Under the pieces are notes generated by a model. That model made no database searches. It was not told where the DNA came from and worked only from the letters and a program-made list of their open reading frames with translations. A DNA stretch of 5,815 bases from contig CAYFNZ010000047.1 in the NCBI GenBank assembly GCA_964344625.1, forward strand, positions 1-5,815. The letters run 5' to 3'. Each line of letters starts with the position of its first letter. The stretch's first letter is position 1. Below are positions 1 through 5,815 of this stretch, in pieces. Both the position numbers and the translations under genes were made by a program. The stretch is from JAAYEL01 sp964344625. Lineage in GTDB: Bacteria > Bacillota > Clostridia > Tissierellales > Peptoniphilaceae.

Positions 1-16
1 ATATGAATAAATTAGC

Positions 17-45
17 TTGACTAAAAAAGATTGAGGTTATATAAT
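17..45 (+). promoter_or_regulatory. Sigma-A type promoter of the opp operon
   Basis: TTGACT at 17-22 (5 of 6 matches to the -35 consensus) and a perfect TATAAT at 40-45 are separated by the ideal 17 bases. Transcription would be expected to start near base 52, giving a leader of about 25 nucleotides before oppA. It is the only good promoter I see in the window, and the downstream genes are tightly packed, so it probably drives all five. The -10 box overlaps the left arm of the inverted repeat at 41-57, so a protein bound there could block it. The start point is inferred from spacing, not observed. Confidence 0.85.
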
Positions 46-101
46 TTCGATAATTTATAAAATAGGAGGAATAATTATGAAGGGTAAATTATCGAAATTA
101 T
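41..101. repeat. Perfect 17-bp inverted repeat around the oppA translation start
   Basis: The left arm 41-57 (ATAATTTCGATAATTTA) is the exact reverse complement of the right arm 85-101 (TAAATTATCGAAATTAT). The 27-base interval 58-84 contains the SD and the ATG of oppA. The left arm covers five of the six -10 bases and the right arm lies in oppA codons 3 to 9. In RNA that starts upstream, the arms could form a 17-bp stem with the ribosome binding site in the loop. RNA starting near base 52 would keep only about six A-U pairs. A two-site operator in DNA is therefore the other reading. The repeat is certain; its function is inference. Confidence 0.8.
64..70 (+). promoter_or_regulatory. Ribosome binding site of oppA
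   Basis: AGGAGGA lies 6 bases before the ATG at 77. It is close to a perfect complement of the 16S rRNA 3' end, which fits the high output expected for a binding protein. It fixes the oppA start and sits in the loop of the inverted repeat. Confidence 0.9.
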
Positions 102-1726
102 TAGCTACGCTGCTGGCAGCAGTTCTATTGCTTTCAGCTTGTGGTGGAGGAAACTCCAATGAAGCTGGCGGCCAAGGTGATAATGAGAAAGGATCTAAAC
201 AAGAGATTACAGTTATCAAGAATACAGATCTTTTATCTATGGACTCATCTGTGGCAACTGATGGGACATCATTTGAAGTTCTTGGAGCAGTTCAAGAAGG
301 TTTATATGTTTTAGGGGAAAATGGTATAGAAGTTGAAGCTTTAGTAGATAAGGCTGAAATGAGTGAAGACGGTCTTACCTATACATTTACATTAAAGGAT
401 GCTAAGTGGTCTAATGGAGATCCAATTACAGCCAACGACTTCGTATTTGCTTGGAGGCGTTTAGTTGATCCAGATACTGCATCAGATTATTCATTCATAG
501 CGGATACAGCTGGTATATTAAATGCAGCGGAAATCTCAGCTGGTGAAAAGAAACCTGAAGAATTAGGGGTAAAGGCTCTTGATGAAAAGACCTTGGAAGT
601 TAAGCTATACAAGCAAGTACCTTTCTTCAAGAAAGTATTAGCTTTCGGATCTTTCCTACCACTAAATGAAAAGTATGTAACTGAAAAAGGTGCAGACTAT
701 GCGAAAACTCCAGAAAGCATGATATACAGTGGCCCATTTAAGATGACAGAATGGATTGCCGGCAACAGGTTTAAGGCAGTTAAGAATGAAAATTACCACG
801 ATGCAGATGCAGTTAAGCTTGATTCAATTACTTGGAAGGTAGTAAAGGAATATCAAACAGCTGCCCTAGAATTTGACACAGGCGCTGCTGATTTCGTAAG
901 AATAAGTGGTGAATTAATTGATAAATACAAGGGCGACTCTAGGTTGGAAAAAGCCCTAGGCGGCTATTTATGGTACCTAGTTTCAGGTCCTAAGGTAAAG
1001 GAACTGGACAATGCCAACCTTAAACTTGCAATCGCCAATGCGATTAATAGAGAAGAACTTGCCAACCAAGTCCTAAAGGATGGGGCAAGAGGGGCTTCGG
1101 GCTTTATACCTAAGGAACTAGCAGCATCACCAAGTGGAACAGACTTTAGACAAGATGCAGGAGAAGACTTCTTCAATGAAGGACCTGAAAAGGCTAGAGA
1201 ATATGGTAAGAAGGCCTTTGAAGAACTAGGAATAGATAAGCTTGAATTAGAATTGCTATTTGAAGATGCTGAAGAATCAAAGAAGGTTGCAGAATACCTT
1301 CAAAATGATATTCAAGAAGATATAGACGGATTGACAATTACACTTAAGAGCCAACCAAAGAAGTCAAGACTTGAATTACAAAATAATGGCGACTTCCAAT
1401 TGTCACTTCACAGATGGGGACCTGACTATCCAGATCCAATGACTTACTTGGACCTATACTTAACAGGATCACCAAACAACCATGACAGATATTCAAATCC
1501 TAAATATGATGAATTAGTAAAACTAGCTGCTTCTGGTACGCAAAGTCTTGAAGACAGATGGAAGACCATGATAGAAGCAGAACAAGAATTGCTTAAGGGA
1601 GCACTTGGACCAGTACCGGTTTACCAAGTAGGTTCAACAACCTTATGGAATACAAAAGTTAAGGGTTGGGTATATAACCTAACTGGCGTAAGTTACTATT
1701 ACAAAAACGCATATGTAGAAGAATAA
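77..1726 (+). CDS. oppA: Oligopeptide ABC transporter, substrate-binding lipoprotein
   Basis: Extracellular peptide receptor of the importer, family SBP_bac_5 (cluster C), 549 residues, a normal length. The signal peptide has a basic start (K2, K4, K7), a hydrophobic core at about 8-18 and the lipobox LSAC with the lipidated cysteine at C22. A Gly/Asn/Glu-rich linker to about residue 42 follows. The family signature region is at about 99-132 (LTYTFTLKDAKWSNGDPIT, then the FAWRRLVDP segment). WGPDYPDPMTYLDLY at 447-461 matches the W-x-x-D-Y segment whose aspartate contacts the peptide amino group in E. coli OppA; D450 is the inferred equivalent. The start is fixed by the SD at 64-70. It is first in the operon and separated from oppB by a hairpin, consistent with receptor made in excess. 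Peptide length and sequence preference cannot be read from the sequence; a dipeptide or other peptide specificity remains possible. Confidence 0.93.
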   Translation: MKGKLSKLLATLLAAVLLLSACGGGNSNEAGGQGDNEKGSKQEITVIKNTDLLSMDSSVATDGTSFEVLGAVQEGLYVLGENGIEVEALVDKAEMSEDGLTYTFTLKDAKWSNGDPITANDFVFAWRRLVDPDTASDYSFIADTAGILNAAEISAGEKKPEELGVKALDEKTLEVKLYKQVPFFKKVLAFGSFLPLNEKYVTEKGADYAKTPESMIYSGPFKMTEWIAGNRFKAVKNENYHDADAVKLDSITWKVVKEYQTAALEFDTGAADFVRISGELIDKYKGDSRLEKALGGYLWYLVSGPKVKELDNANLKLAIANAINREELANQVLKDGARGASGFIPKELAASPSGTDFRQDAGEDFFNEGPEKAREYGKKAFEELGIDKLELELLFEDAEESKKVAEYLQNDIQEDIDGLTITLKSQPKKSRLELQNNGDFQLSLHRWGPDYPDPMTYLDLYLTGSPNNHDRYSNPKYDELVKLAASGTQSLEDRWKTMIEAEQELLKGALGPVPVYQVGSTTLWNTKVKGWVYNLTGVSYYYKNAYVEE

Positions 1727-1727
1727 A

Positions 1728-1733
1728 AAGGAG
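1728..1733 (+). promoter_or_regulatory. Probable split ribosome binding site of oppB
   Basis: AAGGAG at 1728-1733, just after the oppA stop, is the only strong unpaired SD-like sequence before oppB, yet it lies 34 bases from the ATG at 1768. The 27-base hairpin 1735-1761 lies between them. If the hairpin folds, only base 1734 and bases 1762-1767 remain as spacer, 7 in all, which is optimal. The bases just before the ATG (AACTAT) contain no SD. Use of this site is inferred. Confidence 0.6.
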
Positions 1734-1734
1734 A

Positions 1735-1761
1735 TAAAAGGGAGCTAATAACTCCCTTTTA
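1735..1761 (+). terminator. oppA-oppB intergenic hairpin (possible attenuator)
   Basis: TAAAAGGGAG (1735-1744) pairs perfectly with CTCCCTTTTA (1752-1761) around the loop CTAATAA, giving a 10-bp stem. The T-run is only four long and lies inside the stem, so it would be at best a weak, leaky terminator. Three roles are plausible and not exclusive: partial termination, a block to 3' exonuclease that stabilises oppA mRNA, and shortening of the oppB SD-to-start distance. The first two would give more OppA than permease. The hairpin is certain at sequence level; the role is inferred. Confidence 0.65.
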
Positions 1762-1767
1762 AACTAT

Positions 1768-2700
1768 ATGGGAAAATACATTTTAAAAAGATTATTGATT
1801 TCAGTGGTCATTCTCCTGGTAGTTCTTTTGATCTTGTTTTTAATGCTTGAATTAATGCCAGGATCACCATTCAATGATGAAAAATTAAGTCAGGAACAAA
1901 TAGTTCAAATCAAGGAAAAATATGGACTTAACGACCCCGTCTTGGTCAGGTTTTTCAGGTATGTAAAAATGATGCTAAGGATGGATTTCGGAAGGTCATA
2001 TACCTTACAAAAAGACGCTTTGATAACAGATATGTTAAAGGATAGGATAAGAGTTTCTTTTGAATTGGGAATTGGCGCAGTTGTTTTAGGAAGTATAGTA
2101 GGTGCATTACTTGGGATAATAGCTGCCTTAAAACATAACACTTGGGTAGATACATTCACTTCTATTGTATCAGTTGCGGGCGTAAGCATACCTTCATATG
2201 TGTTCGCACTCTTCCTCGTAATAATAGTTGCTGTACAGTGGAGGCTTGTACCGGTTCTTTATGATCCATACAACAAGTTTGCATCATCTATTTTACCGGT
2301 TATTTCACTTTCAATGTTTACAACTGCGACAATTTCAAGGTTTTTAAGATCAGAGATGCTTGAAATTCTAAACAGTGATTATGTCGAGCTTGCTAGGTCC
2401 AAGGGGATGAGTGAAAGCCGAGTTATTTGGTCTCACGGCATTAGAAATGCCCTAATTCCTGTAGTTACAGTTTTAGGACCCTTGCTAGTAAACCTTATGA
2501 CAGGCTCCTTGGTAGTTGAAAAGATTTTTGCAGTACCAGGACTTGGCGAGCTTTTTGTCACTGCCATCATGTCCAATGACTACAACGTAGTTATCGCTAT
2601 AGCATTTTTATACTCCCTACTTTTCGTAGTGACCATGCTTGTAGTTGATATACTTTACGGTGTTATAGATCCAAGAATAAGAATAGGAAAGGGGGAATAA
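1768..2700 (+). CDS. oppB: Oligopeptide ABC transporter, permease OppB
   Basis: Inner-membrane subunit forming half of the peptide channel, 310 residues, the usual length for OppB/DppB. The start MGKYILKRLL followed by a hydrophobic helix (about 10-30) is typical of the family. Further membrane segments are at about 98-120, 133-157, 173-192, 228-250 and 273-298. The cytoplasmic coupling loop that docks on the ATPases (EAA motif) is at about 204-231, with ELARSKG (G213) and NALIP. The segment VEKIFAVPGLGELF (250-263) is also diagnostic. The ATG at 1768 is chosen because the family N-terminus begins there and no other start codon is near, although the SD is displaced by a hairpin. It lies 4 bases before oppC. 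No large extracellular insertion of the AmiC kind is present. Confidence 0.93.
   Translation: MGKYILKRLLISVVILLVVLLILFLMLELMPGSPFNDEKLSQEQIVQIKEKYGLNDPVLVRFFRYVKMMLRMDFGRSYTLQKDALITDMLKDRIRVSFELGIGAVVLGSIVGALLGIIAALKHNTWVDTFTSIVSVAGVSIPSYVFALFLVIIVAVQWRLVPVLYDPYNKFASSILPVISLSMFTTATISRFLRSEMLEILNSDYVELARSKGMSESRVIWSHGIRNALIPVVTVLGPLLVNLMTGSLVVEKIFAVPGLGELFVTAIMSNDYNVVIAIAFLYSLLFVVTMLVVDILYGVIDPRIRIGKGE
2690..2695 (+). promoter_or_regulatory. Ribosome binding site of oppC
   Basis: AGGGGG, inside the last codons of oppB, lies 9 bases before the ATG at 2705. One G replaces the usual A but can still wobble-pair. The position inside oppB and the 4-base gap suggest translational coupling to oppB. 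Confidence 0.7.
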
Positions 2701-2704
2701 GACT

Positions 2705-3718
2705 ATGGAAGGATACGTTAAAAAACCCCACTTAAGAGATTTTGAATTTGCTAAAAAACACGACTACGAAACAGTAGATAACATCAACAAGGAACCGACA
2801 TTTTTGGTCGATGTCCTTAGTAGATTTAGAAAGAAGAAGGCCGCAAGAACCGCCTTTATAATAATCCTGATATTTATTATCTTGTCGATTCTTGTGCCAG
2901 CAGTATCATCGAGAAAATATTATGAGCAAAACATTGGCCATGCCTACCTGCCTCCTAAAATGCCTTTAATAGACAATATCGGCATTTTCGATGGCAAGGT
3001 TAATAGTCAAGATATGTACAAGAACAAGGAAGCCCTTGGTACCTACTATATTTTTGGTACAGATGATTTGGGAAGAGACATCTGGGTCAGGGTTTGGAAG
3101 GGGGCGCAAGTTTCCTTGTACATGGCCTTTATAGCAATCATTATCGACCTATTTATCGGTGTCATTTATGGTCTGGTTTCAGGCTACTATGGTGGGGCTG
3201 TGGATATGGTCATGCAGAGGTTTATTGAAATCCTAAATGGGATACCTGATACTGTAATTGTGACCCTATTGGTTCTAATCATGAAGCCGGGTATCCAATC
3301 CATCACCCTTGCCCTAGTAATCAAGGGTTGGATAGGGATGAGTAGGGTAACCAGGGCCCAAGTTTTCAAATTGAAAAACCAAGAATTTATCTTGGCATCT
3401 AGGACCTTGGGATCAAGCAATACAAAAATCATTTTCAAGGAAATTTTGCCAAATATCATGGGCCAATTGATAGTTATGAGTATGTTTTCTATACCATCAG
3501 CTATCTTTACAGAAGCATTTTTGGCCTTTATAGGTCTTGGTCTTCAACCGCCAAATGCATCCTTGGGTGTTTTGATAAGTGATGGATTTAAGTCCTTCCT
3601 ATCATCTCCACACATGGTACTATTCCCGACTGTCATCCTAAGTATATTGATGTTTAGCTTTAACATCCTAGCTGACGGTTTAAGAGATGCTTTTGACCCT
3701 ACTATGAAGGACAGGTGA
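2705..3718 (+). CDS. oppC: Oligopeptide ABC transporter, permease OppC
   Basis: Second membrane subunit, pairing with OppB, 337 residues. A cytoplasmic N-terminal stretch of about 48 residues ends in a basic patch (RFRKKK, 40-45). It is followed by the first membrane helix (about 50-67) and an extracellular stretch to about 115. GTDDLGRDIWVRVWKGAQVS (118-137) is the OppC/DppC hallmark before the permease domain. More helices lie at about 138-160, 181-193, 198-211, 251-275 and 303-324. The EAA coupling loop is at about 227-249, with G236 and ILP at 247-249. EAFLAFIGLGLQPPNASLG (270-288) is strongly conserved in the family. The long N-terminal tail and extracellular stretch recall AmiD/OppC of Gram-positive cocci, from memory of the family. 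The stop codon overlaps the oppD ribosome binding site. Confidence 0.93.
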   Translation: MEGYVKKPHLRDFEFAKKHDYETVDNINKEPTFLVDVLSRFRKKKAARTAFIIILIFIILSILVPAVSSRKYYEQNIGHAYLPPKMPLIDNIGIFDGKVNSQDMYKNKEALGTYYIFGTDDLGRDIWVRVWKGAQVSLYMAFIAIIIDLFIGVIYGLVSGYYGGAVDMVMQRFIEILNGIPDTVIVTLLVLIMKPGIQSITLALVIKGWIGMSRVTRAQVFKLKNQEFILASRTLGSSNTKIIFKEILPNIMGQLIVMSMFSIPSAIFTEAFLAFIGLGLQPPNASLGVLISDGFKSFLSSPHMVLFPTVILSILMFSFNILADGLRDAFDPTMKDR

Positions 3719-3719
3719 T
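3713..3719 (+). promoter_or_regulatory. Ribosome binding site of oppD, overlapping the oppC stop
   Basis: AGGTGAT complements the 16S rRNA tail over seven bases and ends 6 bases before the ATG at 3726. Its TGA is the oppC stop codon, so ribosomes finishing oppC are placed on the oppD start. This supports the chosen start and suggests coupled translation. Confidence 0.7.
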
Positions 3720-3725
3720 AAGAAG

Positions 3726-4823
3726 ATGGAAAAAATACGTTTAAGAAACCTTGATGAAAGGGTGCTTTCAATCAGGGATTTACACATAGAATTTCAAACA
3801 GACAAGTCAGTTTTAAAGGCCATAAGAGGTATAGACTTTGACCTTTTCCAAAATGAAACTGTAGCCATAGTTGGTGAGTCAGGTTCCGGCAAATCCGTAA
3901 CCATGAAGGCTATCATGGGGATTCTTGCTAAAAATGGTAAGATAACTGATGGTTTCATCAAATATTGGGACAAGGAAGATAACAACAAGCTTTATGAAAT
4001 TACCAAGATGAATAACAAGCAAATCAGAAGGTACATTTCAGGAAGAAAGATTGCCATGATTTTCCAAGACCCTATGACCTCTTTAGACCCTACTATGAAG
4101 ATAGGAAAGCAAATCAGAGAAACCATCCTATTTCATAGAAAGGACGTTTCAAAGAGCCAGGCAAAAGAACTTAGTATTCAATACCTTAAAGATGTAGGCA
4201 TTAACAATGCTGAAATGGTTTATCACCACTATCCAAATCAACTTTCAGGTGGTATGAGACAAAGGGTAGTTATTGCAATCGCCCTTTCATGTCAGCCACA
4301 AATCCTGATATGTGACGAACCAACCACAGCCCTTGACGTGACAGTCCAAGATAAAATTCTAAACCTTATCAAGGACCTTCAAGTTAAACATGGTCTTTCA
4401 GTTATCTACATCACCCACGACCTTGGCGTAGTTGCAAAGGTTGCGGACTATGTAGCTGTAATGTATGCAGGCAAAATCGTGGAAAAGGGCAGCGTAGAGG
4501 AAATCTTCTACGACCCGAGACACCCATATACCTGGGGCTTGTTGGCATCCATGCCGGATATCAACACCAAGGAGGGGACACTTCACCCAATACCAGGTAC
4601 CCCTGCGGACCTATCAAAGCCAGTAAAAGGGGATGCATTTGCCCCGAGAAACCCTTACGCCCTAAATATAGATTTCTTACAAGATCCTCCGCAATTCAAT
4701 GTGGGCGGCAAACACAGGGTTTCATCATGGCTTCTTGATGACAGGGCTCCAGCAGTTCAAATGACTAAGGAATTACAAGATAGAATAAACTTAATGAAAA
4801 AGGAGGCTGGCATAAATGTATGA
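3726..4823 (+). CDS. oppD: Oligopeptide ABC transporter, ATP-binding protein OppD
   Basis: Cytoplasmic ATPase that forms the nucleotide-binding pair with OppF, 365 residues, slightly longer than most OppD. Visible motifs, in order, are Walker A GESGSGKS (50-57), the Q-loop glutamine Q114 in IFQDPMTSLDP, signature LSGGMRQR (173-180), Walker B ILICDEPTTALD with D197 and catalytic E198, and the switch histidine H231. The C-terminal oligopeptide-transporter domain begins near HPYTWGLLASMP (266-277) and contains PIPGTPADLSKP. In many OppD/DppD proteins the next stretch carries four cysteines that bind a [4Fe-4S] cluster. Here the framework is kept (FAPR, PYA, SWLL) but those positions are D303, N309, D316 and S334. 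The protein otherwise looks active. It overlaps oppF by 8 bases. Confidence 0.95.
   Translation: MEKIRLRNLDERVLSIRDLHIEFQTDKSVLKAIRGIDFDLFQNETVAIVGESGSGKSVTMKAIMGILAKNGKITDGFIKYWDKEDNNKLYEITKMNNKQIRRYISGRKIAMIFQDPMTSLDPTMKIGKQIRETILFHRKDVSKSQAKELSIQYLKDVGINNAEMVYHHYPNQLSGGMRQRVVIAIALSCQPQILICDEPTTALDVTVQDKILNLIKDLQVKHGLSVIYITHDLGVVAKVADYVAVMYAGKIVEKGSVEEIFYDPRHPYTWGLLASMPDINTKEGTLHPIPGTPADLSKPVKGDAFAPRNPYALNIDFLQDPPQFNVGGKHRVSSWLLDDRAPAVQMTKELQDRINLMKKEAGINV
4801..4806 (+). promoter_or_regulatory. Ribosome binding site of oppF, inside oppD
   Basis: AGGAGG, within the last codons of oppD, lies 9 bases before the ATG at 4816. It fixes the oppF start upstream of the oppD stop (TGA 4821-4823), giving an 8-base overlap and tight coupling of the two ATPase subunits. 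Confidence 0.85.
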
Positions 4824-5754
4824 TCAAAAGCCTTTACTAGAAGTTAAGCATTTGTCCCAATTTTTCAAGTTGGGCAAAAACAAATACAACAAGGCTGTTA
4901 ATGATGTCAGCTTTGAAATCTACCCCGGTGAAACCTACGGTCTTGTAGGTGAATCCGGTTCAGGTAAATCCACAACCGGCAGGGCCATCATCAGACTTTA
5001 TGACCCGACCGACGGTGAAATATATTTTGATGGAAGAAAAATCACAGGTCCTCTAAAAGAAGAGGACAGGAAATTCCTTCGCCTAAACATGCAGATGATT
5101 TTCCAAGACCCCATGGCAAGTCTTAACCCAAGACAAAGGGTCCTAGACATCGTAGCCAGCGGCCTTGATAACTTCAAGCTTTACAAGGACGAGAAGGAAA
5201 GGGAAGAAAAGGTCCTAGACGCCTTATTAAAGGTAGGACTTTCACCAGAACATGCCTCAAGGTTTCCTCACCAGTTCTCAGGTGGTCAAAGGCAAAGAAT
5301 CGGTATCGCCAGAGCCTTGGTCCTAAACCCAAAGCTCCTAATTGCTGACGAAGCCATATCAGCTCTAGACGTTTCAATTCAAGCCCAAGTAGTGACCCTA
5401 CTAGACGAAATCCAGAAAAAGACCAACGTAGCTATCCTCTTTATAGCTCACGACCTTTCAATGGTAAAATACATTTCGGATAGGATCGGTGTCATCCACC
5501 TAGGCCACCTAGTAGAAACTGGAACCAGCGATGAAATCTTCGACAGGCCAATTCACCCCTACACCAGATCCCTTCTATCAGTGGTACCATCACCAAACCC
5601 AATAGTGGAAAAACAAAGAGTCGCCTTCACCTACGACTACCAAAGCTCCGGCCTCAACTACGAGACCGCACAGCTCCTAGAAGTTGAAGGCAGCCACAAA
5701 GTAAGAGCCACAAAAGAAGAATTGGAAAAATGGTTAGAAGAAACAAGAAAATAA
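4816..5754 (+). CDS. oppF: Oligopeptide ABC transporter, ATP-binding protein OppF
   Basis: Second cytoplasmic ATPase of the importer, 312 residues, the usual OppF/AmiF length. Motifs are Walker A GESGSGKS (45-52), Q-loop Q97 in IFQDPMASLNPRQ, signature FSGGQRQR (154-161), Walker B LLIADEAISALD with D178 and catalytic E179, and switch histidine H212. Both composite ATP sites of an OppD/OppF dimer therefore look complete. The Walker B extension reads DEA rather than the common DEP (A180). The C-terminal domain runs from HPYTRSLLSVVPSPNP (247-262) to the end, and it has no cysteines, as expected from memory for Gram-positive AmiF-like proteins. The second half of the gene uses more C-ending codons and is richer in GC than oppA. 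It is the last gene before the terminal hairpin. Confidence 0.95.
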   Translation: MYDQKPLLEVKHLSQFFKLGKNKYNKAVNDVSFEIYPGETYGLVGESGSGKSTTGRAIIRLYDPTDGEIYFDGRKITGPLKEEDRKFLRLNMQMIFQDPMASLNPRQRVLDIVASGLDNFKLYKDEKEREEKVLDALLKVGLSPEHASRFPHQFSGGQRQRIGIARALVLNPKLLIADEAISALDVSIQAQVVTLLDEIQKKTNVAILFIAHDLSMVKYISDRIGVIHLGHLVETGTSDEIFDRPIHPYTRSLLSVVPSPNPIVEKQRVAFTYDYQSSGLNYETAQLLEVEGSHKVRATKEELEKWLEETRK

Positions 5755-5815
5755 AAAAAACAGGGACTTTACGCGTGGGAAAATGGCCAAGCCAACCACA
5801 CGCGTAAAGTCCCTG
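5753..5815. terminator. Long terminal hairpin after oppF, probably a bidirectional terminator
   Basis: CAGGGACTTTACGCGTG (5761-5777) pairs perfectly over 17 bp with 5799-5815. Inside it, GG (5778-5779) can pair with CC (5796-5797) past a bulged A5798, and TGGC (5784-5787) with GCCA (5791-5794) around a CAA loop. A run of eight A (5753-5760) precedes the stem and would be a U-tract for transcripts on the - strand. On the + strand a T-run would have to follow base 5815, beyond the window, so termination of opp is inferred. The stem is long and perfect for an ordinary terminator. Confidence 0.75.

Noticed and set aside
1..16. End of an upstream gene
   Set aside because: Sixteen AT-rich bases before the promoter show no readable coding signal, so nothing can be called.
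41..57. Possible CodY box in the inverted-repeat arms
   Set aside because: Opp operons are often CodY targets, but each arm matches only about 9 of 15 positions of AATTTTCWGAAAATT, a level AT-rich DNA reaches easily.
97..125. Divergent promoter on the - strand using the right arm as a -10 box
   Set aside because: The - strand reads AATAAT at 102-97, but no -35-like sequence lies 16 to 18 bases away.
964..1176. Minus-strand open frames of 60 to 95 codons inside oppA, oppB, oppC, oppD and oppF
   Set aside because: They lie wholly or almost wholly within well-supported genes, show no recognisable protein features, and are expected by chance opposite such coding sequence.
4566..4580. Strong SD-like AAGGAGGGGA inside oppD
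   Set aside because: No start codon follows at a useful distance and the oppD frame runs through intact, so it is not evidence for an internal gene.
4620..4823. OppD as a decaying pseudogene because its tail lacks the cluster cysteines
   Set aside because: All ATPase motifs and the tail framework are conserved, the frame is open, and the downstream SD and overlap with oppF are intact.

Overview
The window holds one complete five-gene operon, all on the + strand, encoding an oligopeptide ABC importer of the Opp/Ami type: oppA (lipoprotein receptor), oppB and oppC (permeases), oppD and oppF (ATPases). The DNA is AT-rich, arginine is mostly AGA/AGG, Shine-Dalgarno (SD) sites are strong and purine-rich, and the receptor is a lipoprotein with a Gram-positive style signal peptide. 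This points to a low-GC Firmicute. The flavour of the proteins suggests an anaerobic coccus or clostridium relative (Tissierellia-like), but the genus is a guess.

Layout. Bases 1-76 hold a near-consensus sigma-A promoter (TTGACT, 17-bp spacer, TATAAT) and the oppA ribosome binding site. A perfect 17-bp inverted repeat (41-57 / 85-101) encloses that site and the start codon. oppA (77-1726) is followed by a 41-base gap with a 10-bp hairpin (1735-1761). This hairpin lies between the only good SD sequence for oppB and the oppB start codon. oppB (1768-2700), oppC (2705-3718), oppD (3726-4823) and oppF (4816-5754) are then packed with gaps of 4 and 7 bases and an 8-base overlap. The window ends exactly at the end of a 55-base hairpin (5761-5815) that probably ends the operon.

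How it works together. OppA is anchored outside the membrane and captures peptides. OppB and OppC form the translocation path. OppD and OppF form the nucleotide-binding pair. All core ATPase motifs are intact, so the importer looks functional. Its likely job is peptide uptake for amino-acid nutrition; uptake of a signalling peptide is possible but nothing here shows it.

I do not see a wholly new system. The points most worth a second look are the inverted repeat around the oppA translation start, the hairpin inside the oppB SD-to-start spacer, and the OppD C-terminal tail, which keeps the iron-sulfur motif framework but has none of its four cysteines.
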